The translations under genes and the position numbers were made by a program. Positions 63,884-64,000 of a stretch of 64,000 nucleotides of DNA are shown in pieces. The DNA is from Methylomonas sp. Lineage in GTDB: Bacteria > Pseudomonadota > Gammaproteobacteria > Methylococcales > Methylomonadaceae. Position 1 is the stretch's first letter. The number at the start of each line of letters is the position of its first letter. The notes below the pieces were generated by a model, which saw only the letters and a program-made list of their open reading frames with translations, made no database searches and was not told where the DNA came from. Where the stretch lies: contig JALSLW010000037.1 in NCBI GenBank assembly GCA_026988155.1, positions 50,473 through 114,472 of the forward strand, in the 5' to 3' direction.

Positions 63884-64000
63884 CCGAAAAAGCATAAACC
63901 AAAATAAATCAAAAAATATCCACTCATAGTAGATACTATCCTATTAGCAATCCTTCACTTTTTAATGCAGAACTCCATTGCCTAGCCAATAAGAGTGTAA

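Overview
The window looks like chromosome from a free-living gammaproteobacterium, most likely a methylotroph or methanotroph of the Methylococcales type. The gammaproteobacterial signal comes from TusD/TusC, BepA, TamA/TamB, RppH, RlmG, RNase D, DeaD and a full ccm operon. The methylotroph signal is softer: a four-gene ABC/beta-propeller module of the kind found with PQQ-dependent alcohol dehydrogenases, a glycolate oxidase operon, a pentaheme cytochrome and PEP-CTERM-type secreted proteins. No rRNA, CRISPR array, prophage or intact insertion sequence was seen. The assignment is inferred from gene content, not from a database search.

Layout. 1-6 kb is an AT-rich accessory block: a cysteine-rich membrane protein, a ThiF/E1-like adenylyltransferase, a TPR protein, a PEP-CTERM protein behind a sigma-54-like promoter, and an unusual nitroreductase. 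6.4-9.1 kb holds tusDC, the periplasmic protease bepA and a gene-free stretch with a perfect FNR-type box and a strong terminator, a possible small RNA. 9.1-14.3 kb holds a fused 5-oxoprolinase/hydantoinase, two small ORFs and a TDT/SLAC1-family transporter. 14.3-18.1 kb is glcDEF, followed by a CBS protein and PPK2. A nested pair of palindromic elements sits at 19.74-19.98 kb.

20-27.5 kb is tamA-tamB plus an SLT/SPOR lytic transglycosylase in a near-contiguous unit. 27.6-36.1 kb is ccmABCDEFGHI ending in hemN, so cytochrome c maturation and anaerobic haem synthesis are probably co-transcribed; a MITE-like element with direct repeats separates ccmB from ccmC. 36.4-42.5 kb has a VPLPA-type secreted protein, a diguanylate cyclase, ligA, rppH and a HAD phosphatase, then tRNA-Cys and tRNA-Gly. 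42.8-49 kb has two poorly understood proteins and the PQQ-associated ABC module.

49.2-56 kb carries a small membrane protein and a 1709-residue hybrid histidine kinase with a THI5-like plus three SBP_bac_3-like sensor domains, next to an HD-GYP response regulator. 56-63.5 kb is housekeeping (rnd, deaD, dnaQ, rlmG, ylqF) ending with a pentaheme cytochrome c. The last 400 bases contain a decayed REP-associated transposase, which may relate to the palindromic repeats seen elsewhere.

The genes most worth following are the FNR-box/terminator transcript, the two palindromic elements with 10-11 bp flanking duplications, the sigma-54-like promoters in front of both PEP-CTERM-type genes, the ThiF/nitroreductase neighbourhood and the giant multi-sensor kinase.
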